Source of the DNA: Methylobacterium radiotolerans JCM 2831
Lineage (GTDB): Bacteria > Pseudomonadota > Alphaproteobacteria > Rhizobiales > Beijerinckiaceae
Assembly: GCF_000019725.1 (NCBI RefSeq)
Contig: NC_010505.1
Location: 5,502,001 to 5,566,000, forward strand
Reading direction: 5' to 3'
Length of the DNA stretch: 64,000 nucleotides
The first letter of the stretch is position 1, and each line of letters opens with the position of its first letter. The notes beneath the pieces were generated by a model. It did no database searches. It was given only the letters and a program-made list of their open reading frames with translations, and was not told where the DNA came from. Both the position numbers and the translations under genes were made by a program. Shown piece by piece: positions 23,461 to 32,484 of the stretch.

Positions 23461-25386
23461 TCAAAGCTTGGAGGGCGTCTTACGGCGTCCCTGGACCCGA
23501 AAGAGCACGACGGCGTGCTCCGTCTTGCCCCATGGCGGCGTGGCGTGGTGGACGGACACCCGCTCGGAAATGTCCGGCTGCCCGCCTCCCAGGTCGTGAA
23601 GGTCGAGCATCATCAGGATGCCGAAGGTTAGGTTCGTCACGCCGTAGGCCGCTTCCTGGAGGCCGTACTCTGCCACGATCTGCTCGTTCGTGAGCTTGCG
23701 GTCGGATTTTTTCAACTCTGCCACAAAGGTGAAGCGCATGTGCTTGAACAGGACGTCGACGCGTCCCCCGGCGATGTCGCTGGCCTCGGCCCCGAGTATG
23801 CCCGCGGAGGGCGAGCCCCATAGGAAGTCGAGGTAGTCTTCTTGAAGGACCTCCTCCTTCGGCAGCTTAGCCGGGTTCCGCTCGAACAGGTACTTGCCCC
23901 GCCTATAGGTGCTGGTGCCGGCGTTGCTCCGCTGGACCACGAACTGCAGGGTCAACCACAGTGCGATCTCGAACAGGGCGCGAGCCTCCGGATACCTGCG
24001 GAAGTGCTCGTTCCTACTCAAGTCCTTGATCATGTCGTCGTACAGGTCCGACACCACGGCGGACATGCTCTCGCCGACCAAAGTCATCATGGCGCCGGCG
24101 ACGCGCGTCATCGCCGATGCCCGGCTCGCCTCGGGAATGCTCGCCAGTATGGCGGCGGCCGGTGAGCTCCCGAGCGCCGCCTCAGTAGGGCGGTGGGCGA
24201 CGACCCCCTCGCGGGCGGCGGCCACCCGGGCACGGAGCCCCGCGACATCGGGCAGGAGCCCCGACCCCGAATTCTCCTCGATCCACTGGTCGAGGGTATC
24301 CAGGCAATGCAGCTCCCTTTGCAGGGCGCCGACAATCCTGGGCTGCAGCACGGCCTCAAGGCCCCCGTCCGCGCCGCGCACCATGATACTGCGGCTCGCC
24401 GAGTAGACGGAGACCAACTCGTCCTGGATGACGGCGGCGGCGTTGAGCCAGGCCCTTTTTGCCAGACTGGTGTCGAGGGCGCCCAGCCGGAGCGCGAGCG
24501 TCGACCAGTGGACGCGCTCCCGGCTCCGGGCGCCGAGCCAGGAAGACGTTTCCTCGGGCCGATCGGAGGGCGAGAGGTAGGCCGTGTAAGCGAAGGCGGC
24601 CTCCTTGATGCCGTCGATGCCGGAACGGACATCGCCTTGGGGCTGGCCGGCCTGGAACGCGACCAGCATGTCCAGGCAGCGGCGATAGAGCTGTGCGTCC
24701 GGGCGCTCCTCGCTCGTCGCCTCGGATCGCCCGAACCAGTCCCGGGCTTCCCGGAACGACCGAAGCGCGTCATCCTCCGTCGTGGCGTCGAGGCCGGCGC
24801 GGAGCGCGTCGAGCCCGAGCTCCATGGCGACCTCGTCCTCGGCCTCCTCGACGTCGAGCAGCTTGCCCAACACCGCGTGCAGGTCCGGGTCCGGCTCGCG
24901 GGCGAGAAGGGCGCCCGTGACATTGGCCGCATGGCGGAGGAAATCGCCGTCGTCCGCCGGGTCGAGCTCGATCATCTCCGCCTGGAGCCGCCGTAGCAGG
25001 GCGCGGTCCGACTGCGCGAGGATCATCGCCGCCTTCAGCGCTTGGGACCGGGCGCCGTAATCGCTGGCGCGGTCCCCGGCCCGCTCCAGGAATGCGCGCC
25101 CGAGAACGCCGGCGGCTTCCGGACGCAACCGGCCGCCATGTCCGAGCCACGCGGCGATGCCGGCCATCGCGATGACGTCACCGGCCTCCCGGATGATCTC
25201 GACCGCGGCCGGGGCCGCCTTCGCGGCGTCGGGATGCGAGGCCAGCGCGACGAACAGGTCGGCGCCGTCGACGCCCCAGCCCAATTCGCGGACGGCCTCG
25301 CGCAACCGCCCGGGCGGGACCGACGACAGGTCGGCGGGCCCGGCTTCCTCCCGGGCCAGAAGCCGTCGCAGAACGTCCTCCGCCAC
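23461..25386 (-). CDS. Effector-like protein with C-terminal PD-(D/E)XK nuclease domain
   Basis: With GTG 25386 as start (14 bp after the ATPase stop) the product is 641 residues; the frame is open to 25503 but that part overlaps the ATPase gene. The first ~500 residues are mostly helical repeats. The C-terminus contains GGRVDVLFKHMRFTFVAELK, a restriction-endonuclease-like motif with D544, E558 and K560 as probable metal and catalytic residues, followed by helices and a final strand. Degradation of nucleic acid when the system is triggered is a reasonable inference. It is the last gene of a three-gene minus-strand operon. Confidence 0.65.
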   Translation of the reverse strand: MAEDVLRRLLAREEAGPADLSSVPPGRLREAVRELGWGVDGADLFVALASHPDAAKAAPAAVEIIREAGDVIAMAGIAAWLGHGGRLRPEAAGVLGRAFLERAGDRASDYGARSQALKAAMILAQSDRALLRRLQAEMIELDPADDGDFLRHAANVTGALLAREPDPDLHAVLGKLLDVEEAEDEVAMELGLDALRAGLDATTEDDALRSFREARDWFGRSEATSEERPDAQLYRRCLDMLVAFQAGQPQGDVRSGIDGIKEAAFAYTAYLSPSDRPEETSSWLGARSRERVHWSTLALRLGALDTSLAKRAWLNAAAVIQDELVSVYSASRSIMVRGADGGLEAVLQPRIVGALQRELHCLDTLDQWIEENSGSGLLPDVAGLRARVAAAREGVVAHRPTEAALGSSPAAAILASIPEASRASAMTRVAGAMMTLVGESMSAVVSDLYDDMIKDLSRNEHFRRYPEARALFEIALWLTLQFVVQRSNAGTSTYRRGKYLFERNPAKLPKEEVLQEDYLDFLWGSPSAGILGAEASDIAGGRVDVLFKHMRFTFVAELKKSDRKLTNEQIVAEYGLQEAAYGVTNLTFGILMMLDLHDLGGGQPDISERVSVHHATPPWGKTEHAVVLFRVQGRRKTPSKL

Positions 25387-25399
25387 CCTGGAACCCGCC

Positions 25400-27376
25400 T
25401 CAGAAAAGGAATCGGTTGCCTTCAGCGTGGAGCGTTTGCTGGCTTGGGACAACTCCCAGCAGTGTGGGCTTCGTGGCGGCGCCGACGATGACCTGGGTGT
25501 CACCGGTCTCGGTGATGACCTCCTGCACGCTCGCCATCAATGCGGCGAAATCGTCGTCGGTCATCTCCTGCGACCGCGGGCTGTCGAGGACGAGCAGGCC
25601 GGGATACCGGCCGAAGCGCCGCCGGCGTGCGACGGCGACGACCGCCAGGGCCGCGGCGATGCGAACCCGGAGGTTCTCGCCGGGCGACAGGTCCGAGAAG
25701 GTGAGGTCCGCCCTTCCCTGCCGGATGGCGAGGACGTTGTTCCCGGACCAACTCATGCTCTCGACGTGCTGGACGCCGAAGCGTTGGGAGAGGGCGGCGA
25801 CCTCGTCCGAGACCTCCTTTAGGACGTCCCGCTGTAGGTCCTCAAACAACTCCTTGGTGACCTTCTCAACCTGGCGCAGGACCGAGGTGTCGTCGGCGGC
25901 GGCCGTCTTCTCCGGTGCCGCCACCTCGGCGATGATCTCCCTCAACTGCTCGGCCTGCGCCTCCAGGGCCCTCATGCGGAATTCCGCGTCCGGGTCCTCG
26001 GCCGAGGCGAGCTCCGCCGCGATCTCCCCGATGCGCGCCTGATTGTCGTCGCGGGCCAGCTCGGCCTCGCGAAGGCGCCTACGCGCGGCGGCGAGCTCGG
26101 CGTTCAGGCGGGCCAAAACCTGCTCCGCCTCCTGCACGTCGGCCTGGAGGTCGTCGATGCGAGGGCCGTCCTCCTCACCCTCGACATGCCTCTCGCCGCA
26201 GAGGGCGCACGTGCCCCCGTCCTCCGCGGTGTCGTACCGTTTGGCGTCAATGCCGTTGTCGCAGGACGGGCAGCACACCGGCCGAAGCCGTCGGAACACC
26301 ATGCCCGCGGCTGCCTCGTCCCGCATCTGCTGCAGGGTCCGCTTCAGCTCGGCAACGGACTCCCGCGCCGCGGCGGCCTGCCGGTCGAGGGCGTCGACGC
26401 ATTCCTGCGCGGCGACGGCCGCCGTGCGAAGCGCCATCGTATCCCTATCGCGGGTCACGAGGTCCATGCGAAGACGCGGACGGTCCACCCGCGACCCGCT
26501 GCGGGAATGCAGGTCGCGCAGTTCCTGCTCCGCCGCCTTGAGGCGCTCGGCCAGCCGGCCCCCGGTAGGCTCCCCCGACAGCGCCTTCGGGCCCTCGGCG
26601 CCGACCTTCTTCAACGCCGTCGACGCCGCCGTGAAAGTGGTGATCCACGGCAGGCCCATGAACATCTGCAGCAGGCGCAGGGGAACGCCGTCGCGGACGA
26701 CGTTGCCGAAGACGGCCGTGCCGGGGCCGTGGACGAAGAACGAGGTGGCGATGGCATTCCAGCCGTGGGTGCGCGGACCGTACATCCTGTTGAAGGCGTG
26801 GAAGGAGCCGAAGCCGAACTCCTCCATCATGTTGTCGGCCACGGCCTTCTCGAAGGGCTTGTCGGCCGTCCCGGCATAGAGGTCGATGCGCCCGTCGCCG
26901 TCCTCGCGAGAGAGCGTCCCCCGCGCCGAGCGCGGATCGACCTCGCCCGCCTCCTTCTCGACCCGTACGCGATACAGGGTCGCGTCGACGCGGAAAGCCA
27001 CCTCGACGAGGCTGAGCCAGCCCCAGACATCGGGCTTCACGATGCCCGGGAATTCGCCGCGCAGCGCCGACTGGACGAGGTTGAGCAGGCTCGACTTGCC
27101 CCGGGAATTCCTGTCCGACAGGAAGGCCCAGAGCCCCGGACCCATCTCGCCGTCGCCCTCGGGCCAGCGGAAGGCGATGTCGCCGTCGTCGTCGGTGCCC
27201 TGCTTGCGCCCGGCGAGCGAGATCCATGCGACACGAAGCTGGCGGCGGCGCGGCAGGGCCGACTGGGGCACGATGCCGTGGCGGTCGAGGACGGCCTGGA
27301 CTTCGTCCGGCGAGACCTTGGCCTTCGCTGCAATCGTCCCAACCCAGTCGTCGGCGTTCGTCGGCGTCGTCGTCAT
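25400..27376 (-). CDS. Rad50/ABC-type ATPase with zinc-ribbon insert
   Basis: The 658-residue protein has an atypical Walker A (SDRNSRGKSS, residues 87-96), coiled coil at about 271-360 and 405-480, a CxxC-x17-CxxC insert (C369, C372, C390, C393) between the coils, an ABC signature LSPGE at 563-567 and Walker B LLVLDSP at 594-600. This is SMC/Rad50-like architecture with a zinc-binding tip. ABC-three-component and DUF3732-type defence ATPases share this layout. The ATG overlaps the stop of the upstream gene by four bases. Sensing of phage DNA or replication intermediates is an inference. Confidence 0.75.
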   Translation of the reverse strand: MTTTPTNADDWVGTIAAKAKVSPDEVQAVLDRHGIVPQSALPRRRQLRVAWISLAGRKQGTDDDGDIAFRWPEGDGEMGPGLWAFLSDRNSRGKSSLLNLVQSALRGEFPGIVKPDVWGWLSLVEVAFRVDATLYRVRVEKEAGEVDPRSARGTLSREDGDGRIDLYAGTADKPFEKAVADNMMEEFGFGSFHAFNRMYGPRTHGWNAIATSFFVHGPGTAVFGNVVRDGVPLRLLQMFMGLPWITTFTAASTALKKVGAEGPKALSGEPTGGRLAERLKAAEQELRDLHSRSGSRVDRPRLRMDLVTRDRDTMALRTAAVAAQECVDALDRQAAAARESVAELKRTLQQMRDEAAAGMVFRRLRPVCCPSCDNGIDAKRYDTAEDGGTCALCGERHVEGEEDGPRIDDLQADVQEAEQVLARLNAELAAARRRLREAELARDDNQARIGEIAAELASAEDPDAEFRMRALEAQAEQLREIIAEVAAPEKTAAADDTSVLRQVEKVTKELFEDLQRDVLKEVSDEVAALSQRFGVQHVESMSWSGNNVLAIRQGRADLTFSDLSPGENLRVRIAAALAVVAVARRRRFGRYPGLLVLDSPRSQEMTDDDFAALMASVQEVITETGDTQVIVGAATKPTLLGVVPSQQTLHAEGNRFLF

Positions 27377-28062
27377 GCCTCGGTCCTCAGCCGCCGGATG
27401 CGGGCCAGGACCCGGTCCTTGATGGACGGGATCTGGGTGCCTAGCGGCGCGTCCCTGTATTCCTGGTGGAGGTACTGACCGTCCTTGAGGCTGGACCCAC
27501 TGCGCGGGCCGGCGAGCATCGACACCAGCCTAGCGCGGTCCCGGTACCAGGCCAGCGACGGTTGCTGCCGGATCACCTCCTCCATGAACGGGAACGCCGG
27601 CGGCTCGATCCGGAAATCGTGCCGGCGCTGGCCGCCTGTCTGACGCAACGGCGTCACCATCCCATAGGCGCGGAGGATGGACAGGGCCGTCTCGATGTTC
27701 TGGAAGGCCCCCCGGTGCCAGCGGACCATGCCGACCAGCCTTTCGCTGGGCTCGTCGGCATCGAAGATCGCCTCGGCCTGCGCGAGCAGCGACGGGTCGC
27801 GCTCGGTCTCATACCGGTCCAGCAGGGCATCGGCCAGGTAGTCCGGGTAGCGGACAAGGAAGTCCATGGCCATCGCCCGCTTCTCGCCGCGGAACACCCG
27901 GGGATCGCCCGGACCGGCCCGCGCGGGGTCGACCGGTTCGCTGCCGAGGGCCAGGATGAAGAGCAGCCTGATGGCGTCGCGGTTGTTGTAGCCCGTATGG
28001 TTCCTGCGAACAGGCGCGGCGCCGGTCGGCGCCGGTCCCGGAATGCTCATACCCGCCGTCAT
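27373..28062 (-). CDS. ABC-three-component middle-component-like protein
   Basis: From ATG 28062 the product is 229 residues (28050 is also possible). It contains NRDAIRLLFILALG, FRGEKRAMAMDFLVRYPDYL, a helix-rich centre with LSILRAYGMVTPLRQ and a C-terminal KDRVLARIRRLRTEA. The KRAMAMDFLVRYPDYL type of segment is like that of winged-helix middle components of ABC-3C systems, which bridge the ATPase and an effector. Its stop overlaps the ATPase start (ATGA). It has no catalytic motif. The assignment rests on context and local pattern. Confidence 0.55.
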   Translation of the reverse strand: MTAGMSIPGPAPTGAAPVRRNHTGYNNRDAIRLLFILALGSEPVDPARAGPGDPRVFRGEKRAMAMDFLVRYPDYLADALLDRYETERDPSLLAQAEAIFDADEPSERLVGMVRWHRGAFQNIETALSILRAYGMVTPLRQTGGQRRHDFRIEPPAFPFMEEVIRQQPSLAWYRDRARLVSMLAGPRSGSSLKDGQYLHQEYRDAPLGTQIPSIKDRVLARIRRLRTEA

Positions 28063-28305
28063 CGTGCCGGGACCGTTCGTGACGCAACCTGAAGGACGTT
28101 CGCCGGGGACAATGCCGGCATGGCCGTGCCGTTCCTCCAGACGCCGACCCTCTCGCCAACGCGGTCCCGTCACCGCCCGTCACTGCCCGTCAGGCGGCAT
28201 CGTCCTCCGGCCGGCGCCGGCGGTAGCGGCCGGAGCCCTCGGCGGCGAACAAGCCCTGGCGGCGGGGTTCAGCGTGGAGAGGCCGACACGCACCTGACCC
28301 GAGAG

Positions 28306-28536
28306 GTGTTCGAGGCCGAGCTTCAGGTCATCGAGCGGTACGGTCTCTTGGTCGACTGGAAGGTGTTCGACCTGTCCTGGGAAATGCTCCTCGCCCGCAA
28401 CGAGGCCCGCCGTGAGATCGACCCGTCGCACTATCAGCCGGAGTATGTCCTACGGTTAGCCTACGAGGCATTCCGTGCGTCTGGCGCTTGGTGGCGTTCG
28501 CTGCCTACGGATCAGGTCGAACTCATCGAACCTTGA
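28306..28536 (+). CDS. Possible truncated protein
   Basis: A 76-residue reading frame from GTG 28306 ends at 28536 with plausible coding character (VIERYGLLVDWKVFDLSWEM, YQPEYVLRLAYEAFRASGAW). The frame continues upstream in an unlikely composition, so this may be a remnant whose 5' part was lost. Not recognised. Confidence 0.35.
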   Translation: MFEAELQVIERYGLLVDWKVFDLSWEMLLARNEARREIDPSHYQPEYVLRLAYEAFRASGAWWRSLPTDQVELIEP

Positions 28537-29178
28537 AGGGTGCCTGCCGCGGCAGCCAGCGAGCACGGCTGCTCCCCGGGGAGCCGTCGCGTTCAGCTGA
28601 GCGGCCGCAATAGGCTCATCACTGCTGGGGCAGCGGCAAAAAACACTTCCGCTTTCGGGAGTTATTTGACCGCTTGTGTACGACTTCGTTGGGCGCCAAA
28701 CCGAATGTCCGCTTCTGCATCTGATGGCGACCCGGCGTGACGTAATCTGGCCGAAAGCGGAACGGCCGCTTCCCGGTGGGGGCGCTTGAAAAGCAGACGG
28801 CCTTCTATCGATCCAGCTACGCCGAATGGCGTCGGTCTGCTTCGGCGATGATGGCTGCCTTTCGCGCGGGTGGCGGATCATCGGGTGCTTTTCGATCCGG
28901 GGCGCTGCCGTCCCCGCGACGAACCAGGTGCCGATCCATGGTCGTCAAGGTCGTGTTGGGCGATGAGCATCGGCTTCGGGTTGGATGGCAAAGCCGGCGA
29001 CGCAATACGGGCTTTAGCGACCGGGCCGATTGCATCGTTCCCACAAGGCGGTTCACCTGGAGCTTCGCCGGAACACTGCCCTACGTGACGCAACAGGGTG
29101 ATCACATGGTGGTGCTTTGCACCGATCCGTCCCTCCGCTCCCCTATCTTTGAGGGCGGCAGCGAGGGGACGGTCGAGA
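28537..29178. other. Noncoding stretch with degenerate GAAAGCGGA repeats
   Basis: This 642-bp stretch has no convincing gene. It holds a TCCGCTTTCGGG box near 28648 and the 112-bp element at 28691-28802. The remainder probably contains the promoter of the gene at 29179. Confidence 0.5.
28691..28802 (+). repeat. 112-bp dispersed intergenic repeat, copy A
   Basis: It begins GGGCGCC..CCGAATGTCCGCTTCTG, carries CTGGCCGAAAGCGGAA in the middle and ends GACGGCC. A second copy of equal length lies at 34675-34786 in the same orientation, and a truncated third begins at 57810. Confidence 0.55.
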
Positions 29179-29892
29179 ATGCGACAAGTGAAGGTCAGGC
29201 TGATGGAGCCGGGTCTCCGACCCCGGCGGACACGCTTGGAGATCCCCGGCTGGGCGGGCGATCCCGAGCCTCGCACGGACGGATCGCAGGAATATGCTTG
29301 GCACTGCATCCCATTTTCGGAGGCGGCCAAGGGCGGGATCGAGCTGTTTTACCCCTACGATGCCGAGTTGCGCGTCAGCACGCGGCACGGAAAGCTGATT
29401 TTCGACGGCGAGTTCGCCGAGCCCGGCGGGCCGGAACCGCAGAGGCCGCCGTTCCGCAGCTTCGGTGACGCCTACTATACCTATCAGATCCTCATCGATC
29501 TGAAGGTCGAGGAAGGGTGGGCGATCAAGACCGAGACCCACCCGCGCTTCTACACCGACCGGACCGGGACCGTGCCGGTCGCCGTGCCGGCCCTCATCCG
29601 GCACTGGTGGCCGATGATGTACTTCATGGTGTTCAAGGCCCCGGACGAGGGCCGCACCCACGTGTTCCGGAAGGACCAGCCCTTCATGCAGGTGTCCGTC
29701 GTCCCGGCCGAGGCCGATTTCGAGCTCGTGCCCATGTCGGAGGAAGAGGCCGCCGAGCGTGAATTGCAATCGCGGCGCATCTACGCCAGCCGCGAGACGC
29801 TGGCGGCAGACTCGCAGTGGACCTCGGCGACCCACACCGTCTTCGATGGCACCTACCGGCGCATTCTGGGTGCCGCCAAGAGCCAGCGCTAG
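29179..29892 (+). CDS. DUF6065-like protein
   Basis: The 237-residue soluble protein has EYAWHCIPFSEAAKGGIELF near residue 40 and a Trp/Tyr-rich middle (IRHWWPMMYFMVF). This resembles DUF6065 proteins, which share a Y-x-C-(L/I)-P-(L/F) start and an aromatic core; their function is unknown. The ATG at 29179 is in the noncoding region's downstream end. Family assignment is tentative. Confidence 0.5.
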   Translation: MRQVKVRLMEPGLRPRRTRLEIPGWAGDPEPRTDGSQEYAWHCIPFSEAAKGGIELFYPYDAELRVSTRHGKLIFDGEFAEPGGPEPQRPPFRSFGDAYYTYQILIDLKVEEGWAIKTETHPRFYTDRTGTVPVAVPALIRHWWPMMYFMVFKAPDEGRTHVFRKDQPFMQVSVVPAEADFELVPMSEEEAAERELQSRRIYASRETLAADSQWTSATHTVFDGTYRRILGAAKSQR

Positions 29893-29932
29893 GGACGGGC
29901 GGGGTGGAACCATTCACCCCGCCGCAGTGGGC

Positions 29933-30322
29933 TCAGTACCCGTACGGCACGTAGTAGCCGTGATGGTGATGATGGTGATGGTGGTGGTACCGCCGGTAGT
30001 ACCGGTGGTGGTGATGGTGATGACGGTAGAACGGCGGGTAGAAGCCGTGGTGATGGTGATGGTGGTGATGATAGTAGTATTGTGCCTGCTGGACCGTGGC
30101 CTCGCCTTCGAAGGCGGGCGCTAGCAGTTCGGCCTTGGCTCCGACCTCGTCGGACTGCTTGAGGAGCGCCACCGCGTCTGGGATGGGCTTGAGCAGGTCG
30201 GCGTAGCTCTCGACACGCATCGCCGCATCGAGGTTGACCGGGGCCGGCATCGCGGCCTGCGCCGGATCGGCGGCCGCGAGCAGGGTGACGGCCCCGATCA
30301 GGCCAGCGACTGTCTTCTCCAT
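29933..30322 (-). CDS. His-rich secreted protein
   Basis: The 129-residue protein has a Sec signal peptide (MEKTVAGLIGAVTLLAAADPAQA) and a C-terminal third made of poly-His runs separated by Tyr/Phe/Gly/Pro (YYYHHHHHHHHGFYPPFYR). This composition binds Ni, Zn, Cu or Co in other secreted His-rich proteins. The ATG at 30322 follows AAAGGA. Neighbours include a metal transporter and a Dps-like protein, so a metal-buffering role in the periplasm is plausible but inferred. Confidence 0.7.
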   Translation of the reverse strand: MEKTVAGLIGAVTLLAAADPAQAAMPAPVNLDAAMRVESYADLLKPIPDAVALLKQSDEVGAKAELLAPAFEGEATVQQAQYYYHHHHHHHHGFYPPFYRHHHHHHRYYRRYHHHHHHHHHGYYVPYGY

Positions 30323-30618
30323 CGACGAGATCCTTTCTTGAACGGCGCGGCCCACTAGCAGAGCACCGCGGACGGAAGCGCCGCCGGAAACATCACCCGC
30401 CGGAAAGCCGTTCCGGTTTGCCTTCGTCCAGGCAATCACTTCTTCGGCATGGGCATCGAAGTGCTTGCCAGCATTCGCTATTGCCGAGACCGATATTGAG
30501 TGAAATGGAATTTAGTCGATCGTCCTGACGTGCTCAGTTGCTGCGTTCCGCACAACTACGGCATTGCATCCTCGATGCAACGTGCGGCGAATCCCTGCCG
30601 CTTTCCGAGGAGAGGACG

Positions 30619-30870
30619 ATGTCGGGACGTTGGCGGTGGGCGTTGCTGATCCACCTCGCGGTCGTACCCGCAGCCTTGGCCCAGCAACCCGCGGCGTCAC
30701 CGGACGCGCCGGCATCCTTCGTGGAGCCGGCGGACGCGGCGCACCGGCACTGCTCGGGATCCTGCCTGAAGACCGGCGCCCTGCAGTGGTTCTGCCGGCC
30801 CGAGCAGACCTGTTCGCTCGATTGCGCGACCGCCCCGCCGAAGATGCACTGCCACGATCCGCGGCGGTAG
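30619..30870 (+). CDS. Six-cysteine secreted miniprotein A
   Basis: The 83-residue protein has a signal peptide (SGRWRWALLIHLAVVPAALA) and six cysteines spaced C-x3-C-x9-C-x5-C-x3-C-x8-C with a shared LQWFC core. A paralogue with identical spacing lies at 33948-34205 on the minus strand. Three disulfides in the periplasm are likely. No known family was recognised. The ATG follows a GAGGAGAGG site. Confidence 0.65.
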   Translation: MSGRWRWALLIHLAVVPAALAQQPAASPDAPASFVEPADAAHRHCSGSCLKTGALQWFCRPEQTCSLDCATAPPKMHCHDPRR

Positions 30871-31566
30871 TCAGACGGCTTTGCCGACCAGGCTCCCGAT
30901 GCCCGCCGTGACGGCCATGGCCAGCACGCCCCAGAAGGTCACCCGCGCGGTGGCCCGGGCGATGGGTGCGCCCCCTGCCTTCGCGCCCAGCGCCCCGAGC
31001 ACCGCCAGGAACACCAGCGAGGCCCCGGACACGGTGTAGACCGCGAGGTTGCCGGGCGAGAGCGCCGCCGTCGCCAGGGGCAACGCTGCGCCGGCCGAGA
31101 AGGTCGCCGCCGAGGTCAGCGCGGCCTGGACCGGCCGGGCCGTGGTCACCTCCGAGATGCCGAGCTCGTCCCGGGCGTGCGCGCCGAGCGCGTCCTTGGC
31201 CATGAGTTGCTCGGCGACCTGCAGGGCCAGCGCATGGTCGAGGCCCCGGTCGACGTAGATCCGCGCCAGTTCCTCCCGCTCGGCAGCGGGGTCGTCGGCG
31301 AGTTCCTGGCGCTCGCGGGCAAGGTCAGCCTGCTCGGTGTCGGCCTGGGAACTCACCGAGACGTACTCGCCGGCCGCCATCGACATCGCGCCCGCCACGA
31401 GGCCCGCGCTGCCGGCGACGAGGATCTCGCCGGTGTTGGCGGCGGAGGCCGCCACCCCGACGATCAGGCTGGCGGTCGAGACGAGGCCGTCGTTGGCGCC
31501 GAGCACGGCGGCACGCAGCCAGCCGATGCGGTCGATGAGGTGACGCTCGCGGTGGACGGGTCGCAT
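30871..31566 (-). CDS. VIT1/CCC1-family iron/manganese transporter
   Basis: The 231-residue membrane protein has the family hallmarks: WLRAAVLGANDGLVSTASLI, GAMSMAAGEYVSVSSQ with the conserved GEY(V/I)SV motif, a cytoplasmic Glu/Arg-rich loop with DPAAEREELARIYVDRGLD, and three C-terminal helices. Such proteins move Fe2+ or Mn2+ out of the cytosol. The ATG at 31566 is chosen; the frame further up is antisense to another gene. It is 6 bp downstream of the cytochrome b561 gene and probably co-transcribed. Confidence 0.85.
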   Translation of the reverse strand: MRPVHRERHLIDRIGWLRAAVLGANDGLVSTASLIVGVAASAANTGEILVAGSAGLVAGAMSMAAGEYVSVSSQADTEQADLARERQELADDPAAEREELARIYVDRGLDHALALQVAEQLMAKDALGAHARDELGISEVTTARPVQAALTSAATFSAGAALPLATAALSPGNLAVYTVSGASLVFLAVLGALGAKAGGAPIARATARVTFWGVLAMAVTAGIGSLVGKAV

Positions 31567-31571
31567 GGTCG

Positions 31572-32117
31572 TCAGGATCTCCGGGGCAGCATGCGGCGCA
31601 GGACGGCGTCGTGCCAGAGGTAGTGGTGCACGAGGGCGGCGACAGCGTGGAACAGGGCGAGCGCCATCAGGACGTTGGCGGCAAGCCCGTGCCAGTGCGT
31701 GAGCGAGCGCCGCCATTCCGGGTCGCCGAGTTGCGGGAGGCTGACCGGGCCGAGGGAGACGCCGCGGACGAAGGCGTTGGCGATGCCGAGGCCTACGATG
31801 ACCAGCAGCAGGACGTACAGAGCGGCGTGGGTCGCCTTGGCAAGGCGGTGAAGCGGACCGAGATCCTCCACCGGCAGGTGGCGTCCCCCGGCCCGCCGCC
31901 AGACGAGGAAGGCGACGATGAGGCCGGTCAGGACGAAGCCCAGGTCGAAATGGGCCGACCAGATGCCGGAGCGCAGGCCCCCCTTGGGGACGATATCTTC
32001 GAGGAAGGTCCCGACCAGCCACAAGCCGAGCACGAGCACGGCGGTCAGCCAGTGCAGCGCGATGGTGCCGCCGTCGTACCGCACCGTCGCGGGCATCGTG
32101 TCTCCGGGTGCCGCCAT
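31572..32117 (-). CDS. Cytochrome b561 family protein
   Basis: The 181-residue protein has four membrane helices. Haem-binding His residues are probable in IALHWLTAVLVLGLWLVG, LAKATHAALYVLLLV and LTHWHGLAANVLMALALFH, matching the CybB-type di-haem b561 pattern that transfers electrons to or from quinones. The ATG at 32117 is chosen over 32096. It lies upstream of the VIT1-like transporter on the same strand; redox control of iron handling is a possible link. Confidence 0.8.
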   Translation of the reverse strand: MAAPGDTMPATVRYDGGTIALHWLTAVLVLGLWLVGTFLEDIVPKGGLRSGIWSAHFDLGFVLTGLIVAFLVWRRAGGRHLPVEDLGPLHRLAKATHAALYVLLLVIVGLGIANAFVRGVSLGPVSLPQLGDPEWRRSLTHWHGLAANVLMALALFHAVAALVHHYLWHDAVLRRMLPRRS

Positions 32118-32131
32118 GGTCGGGGTCCTGC

Positions 32132-32407
32132 CTACGCCGGTGATGCTGCCGGGGGATGACGGTCGCTGCAGACCCGACGCACCCGGGTGATGGCCCGCTT
32201 GCCTTTGGCGCTGATGAACCAGAGCCCCTGGGGGTCCCGGCTCGACAGCCTCGGCCGGATCAGCCCTCGCTCCCGCAGGGACCGGACGGTGCGCATCTCC
32301 CACGGCTTGGGCGAGACGAGCGGCCCCTCCTGGTCGAGCCGGAGAAGCATGGCCCGCTGGCCGGGCGTGAGGGGAGGCTGAGTCGCCGTTCGATCCCGCT
32401 GGTCCAT
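32132..32407 (-). CDS. Small winged-helix-like protein
   Basis: The 91-residue product (MDQRDRTATQPPLTPGQRAM...) has a helix-turn-helix-like WEMRTVRSLRERGLI segment and a strand pair SRDPQGLWFISAKGKRAI, a wing-like layout. It precedes the cytochrome b561 gene on the same strand and may regulate it, which is an inference. No known family named. Confidence 0.45.
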   Translation of the reverse strand: MDQRDRTATQPPLTPGQRAMLLRLDQEGPLVSPKPWEMRTVRSLRERGLIRPRLSSRDPQGLWFISAKGKRAITRVRRVCSDRHPPAASPA

Positions 32408-32484
32408 CGCTTGTTTGGAATTAATATAAACTGTCTCTAGGTCAAGCGGAGACCCCGCGCCTCGCGGCACGGGGTCGGATCACG

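Noticed and set aside
25400..27376. Housekeeping RecN, Rad50 or Wadjet JetC
   Set aside because: Length, the CxxC insert position, atypical Walker A and the neighbouring middle-component and nuclease genes do not fit RecN, SbcC or the JetABCD set.
30871..32022. Longer VIT1-like protein from the open frame to 32022
   Set aside because: The first 152 residues are antisense-type Arg/Pro/Gly-rich and overlap the cytochrome b561 gene. The family starts near MRPVHRERHLIDR.
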